Translations under genes and position numbers: made by a program
Assembly: GCA_029248745.1 (NCBI GenBank)
Contig: JAQWIT010000017.1
Location: 1 to 35,109 of the forward strand
Direction of reading: 5' to 3'
Length of the DNA: 35,109 nucleotides
Origin: Gammaproteobacteria bacterium
Lineage (GTDB): Bacteria > Pseudomonadota > Gammaproteobacteria > Nitrosococcales > Methylophagaceae
Shown: positions 1 through 6,142 of the stretch, piece by piece
How the letters are laid out: each line of letters starts with the position of its first letter
How positions within the stretch are numbered: position 1 is the first letter of the stretch
Notes under the pieces: generated by a model
Told to the model about the DNA's origin: nothing
What the model saw: only the letters and a program-made list of their open reading frames with translations
Database searches by the model: none

Positions 1-399
1 CAGTCGTTTGTTCTTATGGAGTTTCTCGACCAGAGGACTAATGGAGAAGTTCTCTATGATATCCAAGACGTTCTGGGAGTACCCCAGAACGTAGTTATTG
101 AAGTTCATCAAGACATTGGTCGGGTCACTCTTGATTCGAGAGAGGTCAAACTTAGAGGTATTGAAGAACGGTGACCCGATTTGTCTCGAAATTACTGGAT
201 GTGGGTCAGATATTTGATCTTTGTACTTAGTGTAAAGGTCATAAACCTCGTCTTTCTTGGGTTCAAGAACACAATCTAGACGTCTCATCACGACGAAAGG
301 AAGGATAACCCGTCCATATTCAGAGGGTTTGAATAGCCCACGAAGGACGTCATCAGCTGAAGACCAGATTAGGGACGATAAATTGGTAGTTTGAGTCAT
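1..399 (-). CDS. hsdM: Type I restriction-modification methyltransferase subunit HsdM, N-terminal part, runs off the window
   Basis: Reading the minus strand from an ATG at 399 gives 133 open codons to the window edge. The translation has the typical N-terminal helical domain of HsdM: an 'LIWSSADDVLRG' segment (about residues 10-21), then 'SEYGRVILPFVVMRRLD' (about 26-42) and 'VLEPKKDEV'. In this family that domain precedes the SAM-binding N6-adenine methylase domain (NPPF motif), which would lie left of the window. An AAAGGA Shine-Dalgarno sequence about 10 bases upstream supports the start. HsdM forms the modification core with HsdS and the restriction complex with HsdR. The family call is strong from motif recognition; whether the gene is complete cannot be seen. 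Its position beside a tRNA fragment suggests it is island cargo. Confidence 0.9.
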   Translation of the reverse strand, partial: MTQTTNLSSLIWSSADDVLRGLFKPSEYGRVILPFVVMRRLDCVLEPKKDEVYDLYTKYKDQISDPHPVISRQIGSPFFNTSKFDLSRIKSDPTNVLMNFNNYVLGYSQNVLDIIENFSISPLVEKLHKNKRL

Positions 400-563
400 T
401 AAAGTAATCCTTTTTTTAATCATTATACTTATTTGAATTGTACCTAGAAGATTCCTGTGGATAACATCGATAAACCGTGTTCTTGTCCATGAGACATGGG
501 TTGAGGAGCAGTGGTGAGTTAATCCTAACTACGTCTAAGAATGTTTTTAGGAATTAATAGTAA

Positions 564-739
564 CTATTGGGTCAACGAACTAATGTTCTTATTCACGCTC
601 TCTCTTATGAATACAGAGATCGGTACACCTACTGACTCAGATATCCTTTTGACCTGAGTCTTCCAGTCCCTCTTATATCCTACTATAAAACAGTCGTTTT
701 GGTATTCGGTTTTGTTTTACCTTTGGTTTTACAACTCAT
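564..739 (-). pseudogene. Small ribbon-helix-helix-like protein with a single-base frameshift
   Basis: An ATG at 739 follows a strong GAGAGGA ribosome site and opens a Lys/Thr-rich frame ('MSCKTKGKTKPNTKTTVL') that stops after 18 codons. The overlapping frame continues as 'IVGYKRDWKTQVKRISESVG', then 'VPISVFIRESVNKNI', ending at 564. That second part has the form of a ribbon-helix-helix DNA-binding domain: a beta-strand, a helix, a GVP/S turn, then an 'FIRESV' helix. One extra T in the run of four (687-690 on the plus strand) would join both parts into about 58 residues. It lies upstream of hsdM on the same strand, so it may once have been a regulator of that operon or a mobilisation or antitoxin-type protein. 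It is either a true pseudogene or a sequence error. Confidence 0.5.
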
Positions 740-1216
740 TTAGTACTTTCCTCTCATATCGGTTTCCCATCGTTTGATCCCCTCTCTTGTGAAATGTCGA
801 ATCATATCTGATCTACTCCAATTCTGTTGGATACATTTCGAATCGAGTTCTAGGGTCTTATCGATATGTTGTTCTATTTAGGCGATGTATCGGATGGGCT
901 ATTTAACATCTCAGAGGGGCTTGCAGAGCGTCTGACACCCCTATTTTTTTTACCCTTTCTTAGTAGCAAGACCTTTTCAATTTCACCTTTTTTTATATCT
1001 GGGATGGTACTACTAATTGCACATTACACAAACAGCCACCCACCCGCCCAGCAGATCAGAAAGATAAAATTCTTTTATGACAAATTTAATGATAAGACTC
1101 TCGTAATAAGCAACCAATAAGCAACCAAAAATTGATAAAACAAATAAATCGTTCACTTGCTTAAAATGATGTAAACTAGTCCTTTAGACCAATTACCAAC
1201 TGTTGACGTGGTACAT
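740..1216. other. Intergenic end of the putative island; no convincing gene
   Basis: I see no recognisable protein here on either strand. On the minus strand, upstream of the RHH-like frame, tiny frames of 7, 21 and 13 codons follow one another, several with Shine-Dalgarno-like GGAG or AGAGGGG sequences. The plus-strand frame at 866-1120 has no ribosome site and no family resemblance. A loose AGGGG...CCCCT stem followed by a T-run (about 914-950) could be a weak plus-strand terminator. An ATAAGCAACCA unit is repeated in tandem near 1106-1128, close to the tRNA fragment. Confidence 0.4.
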
Positions 1217-1279
1217 AGTTGTAAGAGCAAGGGATTGAAAATCCCTGTGTCCCTGGTTCGATTCCAGGTCGAGCCACCA
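1217..1279 (+). tRNA. 3' fragment of tRNA-Phe (GAA), probable integration attachment site
   Basis: The 3' part folds canonically. There is a 5-bp anticodon stem AGGGA/TCCCT (1230-1234 with 1242-1246) around loop TTGAAAA, so the anticodon is GAA (Phe). A 5-nt variable loop follows, then the T stem CCTGG/CCAGG around TTCGATT, and a 3' acceptor strand TCGAGCC with encoded ACCA. The 5' part is wrong: the bases where the D stem and 5' acceptor strand should lie (1204-1216) do not match GGCTCGA or GCTC. This is therefore not a working tRNA but a tRNA 3' portion of the kind left when an island integrates in a tRNA gene. The terminator follows on the right, so the island should lie to the left, with the intact tRNA-Phe at its far end. 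Confidence 0.75.
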
Positions 1280-1289
1280 TTAAATATAG

Positions 1290-1324
1290 AGCCCCAGCTG
1301 ATTAACTCCGCTGGGGCTTTTTTT
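1290..1324 (+). terminator. Rho-independent terminator after the tRNA-Phe fragment
   Basis: A 9-bp GC-rich stem (AGCCCCAGC pairing with GCTGGGGCT) is followed by seven T residues on the plus strand. It sits 10 bases after the encoded CCA and was presumably the original tRNA terminator, which marks the right side as old chromosome. Confidence 0.85.
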
Positions 1325-1375
1325 GGTGTAACGTAGGTGTAACTTTTAAATAGCATTGAGCGTTAAAAAGGCGAA

Positions 1376-1560
1376 TTAGTTTCTGGCTATTCTTAAAGCC
1401 ATACGCGCATCTATCGCGACCATACATAAAGCATCATTCGTACTAGTTATCGTCATCTTGATAGGCCACCAGCAAATAATTCTACAACCGTCATATTCTC
1501 TGGTGTGTCTTCAGGATAGATTAAAATAGATTCGCCTTTTCTTCGCATCAAGCAAAACAT
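1376..1560 (-). pseudogene. CsrA/RsmA-family RNA-binding regulator, frameshifted
   Basis: From an ATG at 1560 with a good AAAGGA ribosome site the frame reads 'MFCLMRRKGESILIYPED', then '...MTVVELFAGG', and stops early. The adjacent frame continues 'PIKMTITSTNDALCMVAIDA' and 'RMALRIARN' to a stop at 1376. Joined by one extra C near 1464-1467 (GGCC on the plus strand), the product is 61 residues, the usual CsrA length. It has the family layout: an RR-GES start, a GPI strand entry and an 'IDAP'-like strand (here IDAR). A 'YPEDxPExMTVxELF' insert between early strands separates this variant from classical CsrA. CsrA dimers bind GGA motifs near ribosome sites. It lies 25 bases downstream of the SRAP-like gene on the same strand. 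Either a pseudogene or a one-base sequence error. Confidence 0.75.
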
Positions 1561-1585
1561 AGTAAAATCCTTTTTATTGGTAAAA

Positions 1586-2038
1586 TTAAAGTGTTTCACC
1601 CTCACCAATAATAGTTACAGTGCCAGACATAGGTATGATTCTAGGCATCCTGTCGTGATAATCACGCTCTGAAAGCTCTGGTTCAACTGTAACGACATAT
1701 ACACGGGTTTCATTGCCTTCTCTTGCTACAAGGCCTTGTATGCAGTTTGAAGGAATCAAGTCATACCACTTACTAATGCCTTCAAAGTTTTTTTCCATAA
1801 AACGTAATACAGGTATTCTCACTGGAGTAGGAAAATACTTATCCCAGCGACCAGCATAGATTGAATCTAACCTAGCCCAACCAGTTTTAGGAAGCTTACC
1901 TTCTTGGTTTTCTCGTCTACCCCAGCCCATGAGCAGAATTTGGCCATCACGCTTTAGTAAAGGTAACTGAGCATTAGGGTTTGGGAAAAAGCTTTTTAAA
2001 ACTTCTCCTTGATGCTCAAAATGGACACCAGCACACAT
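1586..2038 (-). CDS. SRAP-like (YedK/HMCES-related) protein of the 'MCAGV' type
   Basis: This 150-residue protein begins Met-Cys-Ala-Gly-Val. SRAP proteins (YedK, HMCES) begin Met-Cys-Gly, and after Met removal the exposed Cys2 crosslinks to abasic sites in single-stranded DNA. The middle has 'GWGRRENQEGKLPKTGWARL' and 'AGRWDKYFPTPVRIPV' segments, comparable to the SRAP pattern in which a W-G stretch and 'N.R.E' elements line the active site. It is shorter than YedK (about 220 residues), so it would be a minimal or divergent member. I recall similar short proteins in other gammaproteobacteria but cannot confirm a family name. It is probably cotranscribed with the CsrA-like frame downstream. 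A 7-bp hairpin (TTTCTCA/TGAGAAA, 2045-2067) lies in its leader, 6 bases before the start codon. Confidence 0.5.
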   Translation of the reverse strand: MCAGVHFEHQGEVLKSFFPNPNAQLPLLKRDGQILLMGWGRRENQEGKLPKTGWARLDSIYAGRWDKYFPTPVRIPVLRFMEKNFEGISKWYDLIPSNCIQGLVAREGNETRVYVVTVEPELSERDYHDRMPRIIPMSGTVTIIGEGETL

Positions 2039-2339
2039 TATTTATTTCTCACCATCATAATGAGAAAATATAGAGAAGATCGGGGCATTAATCAAATAGA
2101 TTTTTTCATCTGTCACGTTGCGACCCAAAGCCGTCAGTCGATAACTTTAGACAATACCACTTAACACCCTCTTGATTTTGCTTATGTTAAAAAAAATGGA
2201 ATATTATATTTAATGCAAACCAGCTGTACTCTCTACATCATCATGGAACATAACGCACCCATGTCGCGGGTATTGATACCGGCTGCTGCAAAGTGCTGTA
2301 ACACAGCCCCAATTAAAAGAATAAAAGGCGATATCACTC
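2039..2339. other. Intergenic region with a leader hairpin; otherwise nothing recognised
   Basis: Apart from the 7-bp hairpin at 2045-2067 in the leader of the minus-strand SRAP-like gene, I see no gene or RNA. A minus-strand frame at 2210-2392 overlaps the signal-peptide start of the plus-strand pseudogene and looks spurious. Confidence 0.4.
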
Positions 2340-2954
2340 ATGACAACAATCAATAATATGACCACCCGCCTACTCCTCTGGAGTTTGTTCATTATCCTCT
2401 TATTAGGCTTATCTTCTGACAGCTATGCAAAAAAGTCGAAGATACCAAGTTAGCCGGTTAGATAAAGTCTTGCCCCTTAATATACCCAGCAAACGCAGCA
2501 CAATCTAACGTTGCCAAAAAAGGGGGTTGGTCTTGCCCAAAAGGATATTACCATTCAAAAAAACCATTACCCGACAAAAACTCTTCTTGTAAAAAGAAAA
2601 ACGTCAATAAGTTCGCTAAAAAATGAACTGTAGAAGTAAAGTGGAGTGTATGCAAAGGCAAAGATGTCCGGAAAAGAGACAAAAAATGTTGGACTTGCCT
2701 TAAGGGTTACAAACGCTCGTTTAAAAAGAAAGGTGGCAAACCCATTTGTAAACCCAAAAAGGAATATGCCTACGGCAAAGCCCCGTACTTGGGAATTTAA
2801 CCTAAATCAAGTTGATCATGCTTACACTCAGATCCGCGTTAATTATAGAAAAAAAGAAAGTGATGGCGGATGGACAAGCAAAGTCTACCGAGACTGGTCA
2901 GCAAAATCAGTCTGTGAGAAAGGTAAAAAATATAAAGTTTATTTAGAACTGTAA
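2340..2954 (+). pseudogene. Broken gene for an exported Lys/Cys-rich protein
   Basis: An ATG at 2340 opens a clear signal peptide: a short N-region, the hydrophobic core 'LLLWSLFIILLLGLSS', then 'DSYA' cleavage before a Lys-rich sequence. The frame stops after 37 codons. Adding one A in the A6 run after the cleavage site moves to a frame with 'GGWSCPKGYY', 'SSCKKKN', 'CWTCLKGYKRSFKKKGG' and 'KPICKPKKEY', which is interrupted by TAG and TGA codons. A third frame carries the end, 'WEFNLNQVDHAYTQIRVNY' to 'KKYKVYLEL' at 2954. The C-x-K-G-Y pattern occurs twice, suggesting a small disulphide-stabilised repeat. At least two frameshifts and two stops make it a pseudogene. I do not recognise the family. 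Confidence 0.55.
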
Positions 2955-3468
2955 TTCTATTTCCACAACAAACTGTGTTGGGACAAAATCTCAGCACAGT
3001 TTGTCTATACAATATTACTTACGTGAAGAATATCGCCACTGACTCGGGTCAGGCTTTCACCACGTCGGTGTTGGGGAAGATTTAGGTTTTATTTGCGCTT
3101 GCTCAGAATAGGTTCCGGCAGCATCAACTTTCCTGTGTTGACGATCCTAAAAATCATAGAGGAAAGCAAATCTCGGTGGTCTGACTGTTAAATGCATAGT
3201 TCTCTCCTTATCCCAGATTCATCAAAAAAGCTCGATGGTCGGGACTAAACCAAAGTCGCTTTAGCTGCATTTCTATACCGCTCGCAAGTTGTTAATTAAA
3301 TCAGCGGTTAATGTGTAACCTAGTCCAGAATTTATAGACAGTCAACAACGTAGTTTCAACAAGGAGACTAAGGTCACAATAGACTCTATTTCGGCTAGTC
3401 GTTCATTCGAGATTGCGATAAAATGTGAAGATGTTAGGCCCACTTATGAGACAAAGGCGTAATTCATC
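2955..3468. other. Intergenic region with an inverted repeat; no clear gene
   Basis: This stretch holds an inverted repeat (2968-3004) and, on the minus strand, an ATG at 3197 with an AAGGAGAG ribosome site. That opens a 15-codon frame ('MHLTVRPPRFAFLYD...') ending in TAG, with a further 29 codons in the same frame to 3057. No family is recognised, so I treat it as a remnant or chance frame. No obvious sigma-70 promoter for dhaL was found. Confidence 0.4.
2968..3004 (+). repeat. 13-bp inverted repeat (hairpin) after the pseudogene
   Basis: ACAAACTGTGTTG and CAGCACAGTTTGT pair over 13 positions with one G-T wobble, around an 11-base loop. It begins 13 bases after the pseudogene stop but lacks a T-run on either side, so it is not a classical intrinsic terminator. 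It may be a protein-binding site, a repeat element, or the decayed terminator of the broken gene. Confidence 0.5.
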
Positions 3469-4098
3469 ATGCCCTATCCCCTATCCCAATTAATCCAAGC
3501 CATTGACAGTAATATTGAACAACACGCCGACGAAGTCGCTGAATTAGATCGTGTTATTGGTGATGGTGATCATGTTACTAATCTCCAGCGTGGTATCGCT
3601 GCCCTTGAAGATATAACCGCAGAATTAGACGAATTAGATTGGTCACCCGCACTAATGAAAATAGGCATGACCTTAATGTCTACGATGGGCGGCGCTTCAG
3701 GATCACTTTTCGGCACCCTTTTCCTCAGCATGTCTAAAGCAGCAAAAGGACAGATGTTTACGGCAACGGCTTTTTCTGATGTGTTCTATCAGGGCGTCGA
3801 AGCCGTAAAACAACGTGGCAAAGCTGATTTAGGTGAGAAAACCATGTTAGATACGCTCATACCAGTTGCCAATCGCTTAAAAGAAGACGTAACAAACGGC
3901 ACAGAGTTTGAACAGCTGTTAACCAATTTATCGGAACACGCCATCACCGGCATGAAATCAACAAAAGACATGATCGCGACCAAAGGCCGCGCATCATTCC
4001 TTGGCGAACGAGCCATCGGCCACATCGATGCCGGTGCAAGAACCAGTCAACTGATGATTTGCACCATCACCGCTGTGTTAACCCAACAAAAACCCTAA
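3469..4098 (+). CDS. dhaL: Dihydroxyacetone kinase subunit DhaL (nucleotide-binding, DAK2 domain)
   Basis: At 209 residues it is the normal size for DhaL. The DAK2 signature is present near the start: 'AELDRVIGDGDHVTNLQRG' (about residues 24-42), where the Asp residues of GDGDH bind the Mg ions that hold ADP/ATP. Further markers are 'TLMSTMGGASGSLFGTLFL' and the C-terminal 'TKDMIATKGRASFLGERAIG' loop with 'HIDAGARTSQLM'. In PTS-linked systems DhaL keeps bound ADP, which DhaM rephosphorylates, and it passes phosphate to dihydroxyacetone on DhaK. No DhaM is seen here. The gene converges on dhaK: the stops are one base apart on opposite strands, unlike the usual dhaK-dhaL operon. An AAAGG sequence lies about 12 bases before the ATG. 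Confidence 0.92.
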   Translation: MPYPLSQLIQAIDSNIEQHADEVAELDRVIGDGDHVTNLQRGIAALEDITAELDELDWSPALMKIGMTLMSTMGGASGSLFGTLFLSMSKAAKGQMFTATAFSDVFYQGVEAVKQRGKADLGEKTMLDTLIPVANRLKEDVTNGTEFEQLLTNLSEHAITGMKSTKDMIATKGRASFLGERAIGHIDAGARTSQLMICTITAVLTQQKP

Positions 4099-4099
4099 A

Positions 4100-5083
4100 C
4101 TACCAGCGTAAACTGGCTGTATCGACAGGCGCATCCCACAACTCAATAAACTGCTTGTCCATAAGAGTGACGGTCATGGAACACCCCGCCATATCCAACG
4201 AAGTCGTGTAATTACCCACTAAAGAACGCACCACTTCCACCCCACGTGCCTGCCAATATTTTGTTGCTAAATTATACACCGCATAAAGTTCGATTAAAGG
4301 CGTTCCACCAAAGCCATTAATATGTAATAACACTTTTTGACCCGCTGTAATCGACAGCTCAGTTTCAATCACTGACGCTAAATCAGTCACGATTTCACTG
4401 GCTGACTTTAGGGCCACCGTTTCACGGCCTCGCTCACCATGAATACCGACACCAAATTCCATTTCTTCTTCAATAATCTCAAATGTTGGCTTACCTAACG
4501 CTGGAACGGTGCAACTCGTTAAGGCGACACCAATAGAGGCCGTCGCCTTGTTAACACGCTCACCTAACGTTTGGCATTCAGATAACGTCGCCCCCATTTC
4601 AGCTGCAGCGCCCACAATTTTCTCAACAATCAATGTCCCTGCAACACCGCGACGCCCAGTGCTGTGATCAGCCGGTAGTGATACATCATCACAAACCAAT
4701 ACCGAAGCACTCTCACCATCAAACATCTCTGTAGCAATTTCAAAATTCATCACATCGCCAGCATAGTTTTTAACGATGAATAATACGCCTGCACCATTAT
4801 CAACTTGTTCAGCAGCTGCCATCATTTGATCAGGTGTTGGAGAAGTGAAAATTTGTCCCGGACAAGCCGCATCTAACATCCCCTTGCCAACTAACCCAGC
4901 ATGTAAAGGCTCGTGCCCAGCACCACCACCAGAAACCAATGCAACCTTCCCCTGTGACGCGTTTTCAGACCGAGCAATAAAAGCCGGCTGCTCATTAAGC
5001 GTCACCAAATCACGATGCGCCTTCACAAAGCCTCTAAGACTATCCATTAGTAAATCATCAACATCATTAACCAGTTTTTTCAT
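4100..5083 (-). CDS. dhaK: Dihydroxyacetone kinase subunit DhaK (substrate-binding)
   Basis: DhaK binds dihydroxyacetone covalently as a hemiaminal and receives phosphate to give DHAP. The key residues are present: His57 in 'SGGGAGHEPLHAG', Asp110 in 'VKNYAGDVMNF', and the substrate-binding His215 in 'GVGIHGERGRE'. The C-terminus 'IELWDAPVDTASLRW' matches the family end. At 327 residues it is slightly shorter than E. coli DhaK (356). The start ATG directly abuts the stop of the HAD phosphatase gene upstream, and a GGAG within that gene's end serves as ribosome site, so the two are translationally coupled. In a RuMP organism it would bring free dihydroxyacetone into the triose-phosphate pool. 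Confident for the family; the phosphate donor is uncertain. Confidence 0.93.
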   Translation of the reverse strand: MKKLVNDVDDLLMDSLRGFVKAHRDLVTLNEQPAFIARSENASQGKVALVSGGGAGHEPLHAGLVGKGMLDAACPGQIFTSPTPDQMMAAAEQVDNGAGVLFIVKNYAGDVMNFEIATEMFDGESASVLVCDDVSLPADHSTGRRGVAGTLIVEKIVGAAAEMGATLSECQTLGERVNKATASIGVALTSCTVPALGKPTFEIIEEEMEFGVGIHGERGRETVALKSASEIVTDLASVIETELSITAGQKVLLHINGFGGTPLIELYAVYNLATKYWQARGVEVVRSLVGNYTTSLDMAGCSMTVTLMDKQFIELWDAPVDTASLRW

Positions 5084-5935
5084 TTACTCATTCTCCACAG
5101 AATCACCTAAAAATGTCGCCCGTAGCACAGCGGTAATCTCTGAAATATCCTTCATTACCCAAGTCGGCTGATAATCTATGTCTGCAAGTTCTTCGTGACT
5201 AGAAATACCACTTAGTACCAAAATACTTCGCATACCGGCATTGACCGCACCCAAAATATCCGTATCTAAACGATCGCCTATCGCAACCGTTTCTGCCGTT
5301 GTTGTATCTAATACCCGGAGTGCTTGCTGATATAAAACAGGCTCAGGTTTACCCAAGCTCACCGCTTCTACGCCAGTTGCTGCTTCAAGCGCTGCTAATG
5401 TACCACCATTGCCGATTACATCACCTAATTCAGTCGGCAACGTCGTATCAGCATTAGTCGCATAAAATGCTGCCCCTTTTTTAATGTTCAATGTCGCGGT
5501 AGCCAATTTATCCCATGTTAATGTTCGGTCCAAACCTGACACCACAAGGTCAGCACCTTTCATCGTGCCATTGCCATCAACTTCGTATAAATCCGTCAAC
5601 ACGAAACCTTGTTCTTCAAGCGGTGCTCTCAAGCCTGCTTCACCAATGACAAACACTCTCTTTTTGTCTTCAGGCTGCTGCTTTGCTAAATAACTTGCCG
5701 TCGCCATACTAGAGGTCAACACTTCATCAGCAATAACAGAAACGTCCATTTTGGCTAATTTATCAATATACTGCTGTTGCGTCAGGCTGGCATTGTTGGT
5801 CGCCAAAACAAAAGGTAAACCGATTTCTCTCAGAAGTGAAAAAAAAGCGCCTAAACCCACGATCGGATGATTGCCATGCCAAAGCACGCCATCCATATCT
5901 ATGATGAAGCCTTTTACATCATTAATTTGCGCCAT
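5084..5935 (-). CDS. HAD-superfamily phosphatase of the NagD type (subfamily IIA)
   Basis: The 283-residue protein carries the HAD motifs. Motif I is 'IIDMDGVLWHG' with nucleophile Asp13 and acid Asp15. Motif II is 'LATNNAS' (about 44-50), the TNN form typical of subfamily IIA (NagD, AraL, phosphoglycolate and p-nitrophenyl phosphatases). Motif IV is 'AIGDRLDTDILGAVNAG' near residue 220. A C2 cap domain lies between. Such enzymes remove phosphate from small sugar phosphates, UMP or phosphoglycolate. The substrate here is unknown; coupling to dhaK suggests a triose phosphate such as DHAP, which is inference. It is divergent from hps1 across 207 bases. A short CCAAG/CTTGG hairpin followed by T6 lies in its leader (about 5974-5992), possibly a weak attenuator. 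Confidence 0.85.
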   Translation of the reverse strand: MAQINDVKGFIIDMDGVLWHGNHPIVGLGAFFSLLREIGLPFVLATNNASLTQQQYIDKLAKMDVSVIADEVLTSSMATASYLAKQQPEDKKRVFVIGEAGLRAPLEEQGFVLTDLYEVDGNGTMKGADLVVSGLDRTLTWDKLATATLNIKKGAAFYATNADTTLPTELGDVIGNGGTLAALEAATGVEAVSLGKPEPVLYQQALRVLDTTTAETVAIGDRLDTDILGAVNAGMRSILVLSGISSHEELADIDYQPTWVMKDISEITAVLRATFLGDSVENE

Positions 5936-6052
5936 AATTTCCCATTCCCAAACAAATTTTTGCGAAGATTAAAAAACCCAAGACAGCTTGGCACAAACCA
6001 AATCACACTGTCTAGCCCGCATGAAAAAACGGCTAAAGCACAGTTTATAAAA

Positions 6053-6080
6053 TTGACACCATACGAACTAATACTATATA
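6053..6080 (+). promoter_or_regulatory. Sigma-70-type promoter of hps1 with a palindromic -10
   Basis: TTGACA (6053-6058) and TATATA (6075-6080) are spaced by 16 bases, about 60 bases before the hps1 start. The -10 lies inside the perfect palindrome ACTATATAGT (6073-6082). The consensus -35 fits a very strongly expressed C1-assimilation gene. Confidence 0.75.
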
Positions 6081-6142
6081 GTCTTCCGGCGTATTTTCAG
6101 CGTGAATAACTTTAAACATTACTTTATTAGGAGCATGTCAAC

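Noticed and set aside
866-1120. 84-codon plus-strand frame near the tRNA fragment
   Set aside because: No ribosome site, no family resemblance, low-complexity hydrophobic composition from AT-rich DNA, and overlap with a possible terminator stem.
1204-1279. Functional tRNA-Phe gene
   Set aside because: The 5' acceptor strand and D stem do not pair with the 3' half, so the full cloverleaf cannot form.
1153-1356. 67-codon minus-strand frame
   Set aside because: It is the antisense of the tRNA-Phe fragment and its terminator; the 'NRTRDTGIFNPLLLQL' stretch is the usual false peptide from tRNA DNA.
2646-2954. Independent 102-residue gene
   Set aside because: Its first half is out of frame with the Cys-rich sequence that fits the upstream signal peptide; only the last 54 codons look genuine, as the tail of the broken gene.
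3057-3197. 47-codon minus-strand gene with a good ribosome site
   Set aside because: Interrupted by TAG after 15 codons and no recognisable family; kept only as a note in the intergenic entry.
5974-5997. Attenuator in the HAD gene leader
   Set aside because: The stem is only 5 bp; it is mentioned with the gene but not supported as a separate feature.
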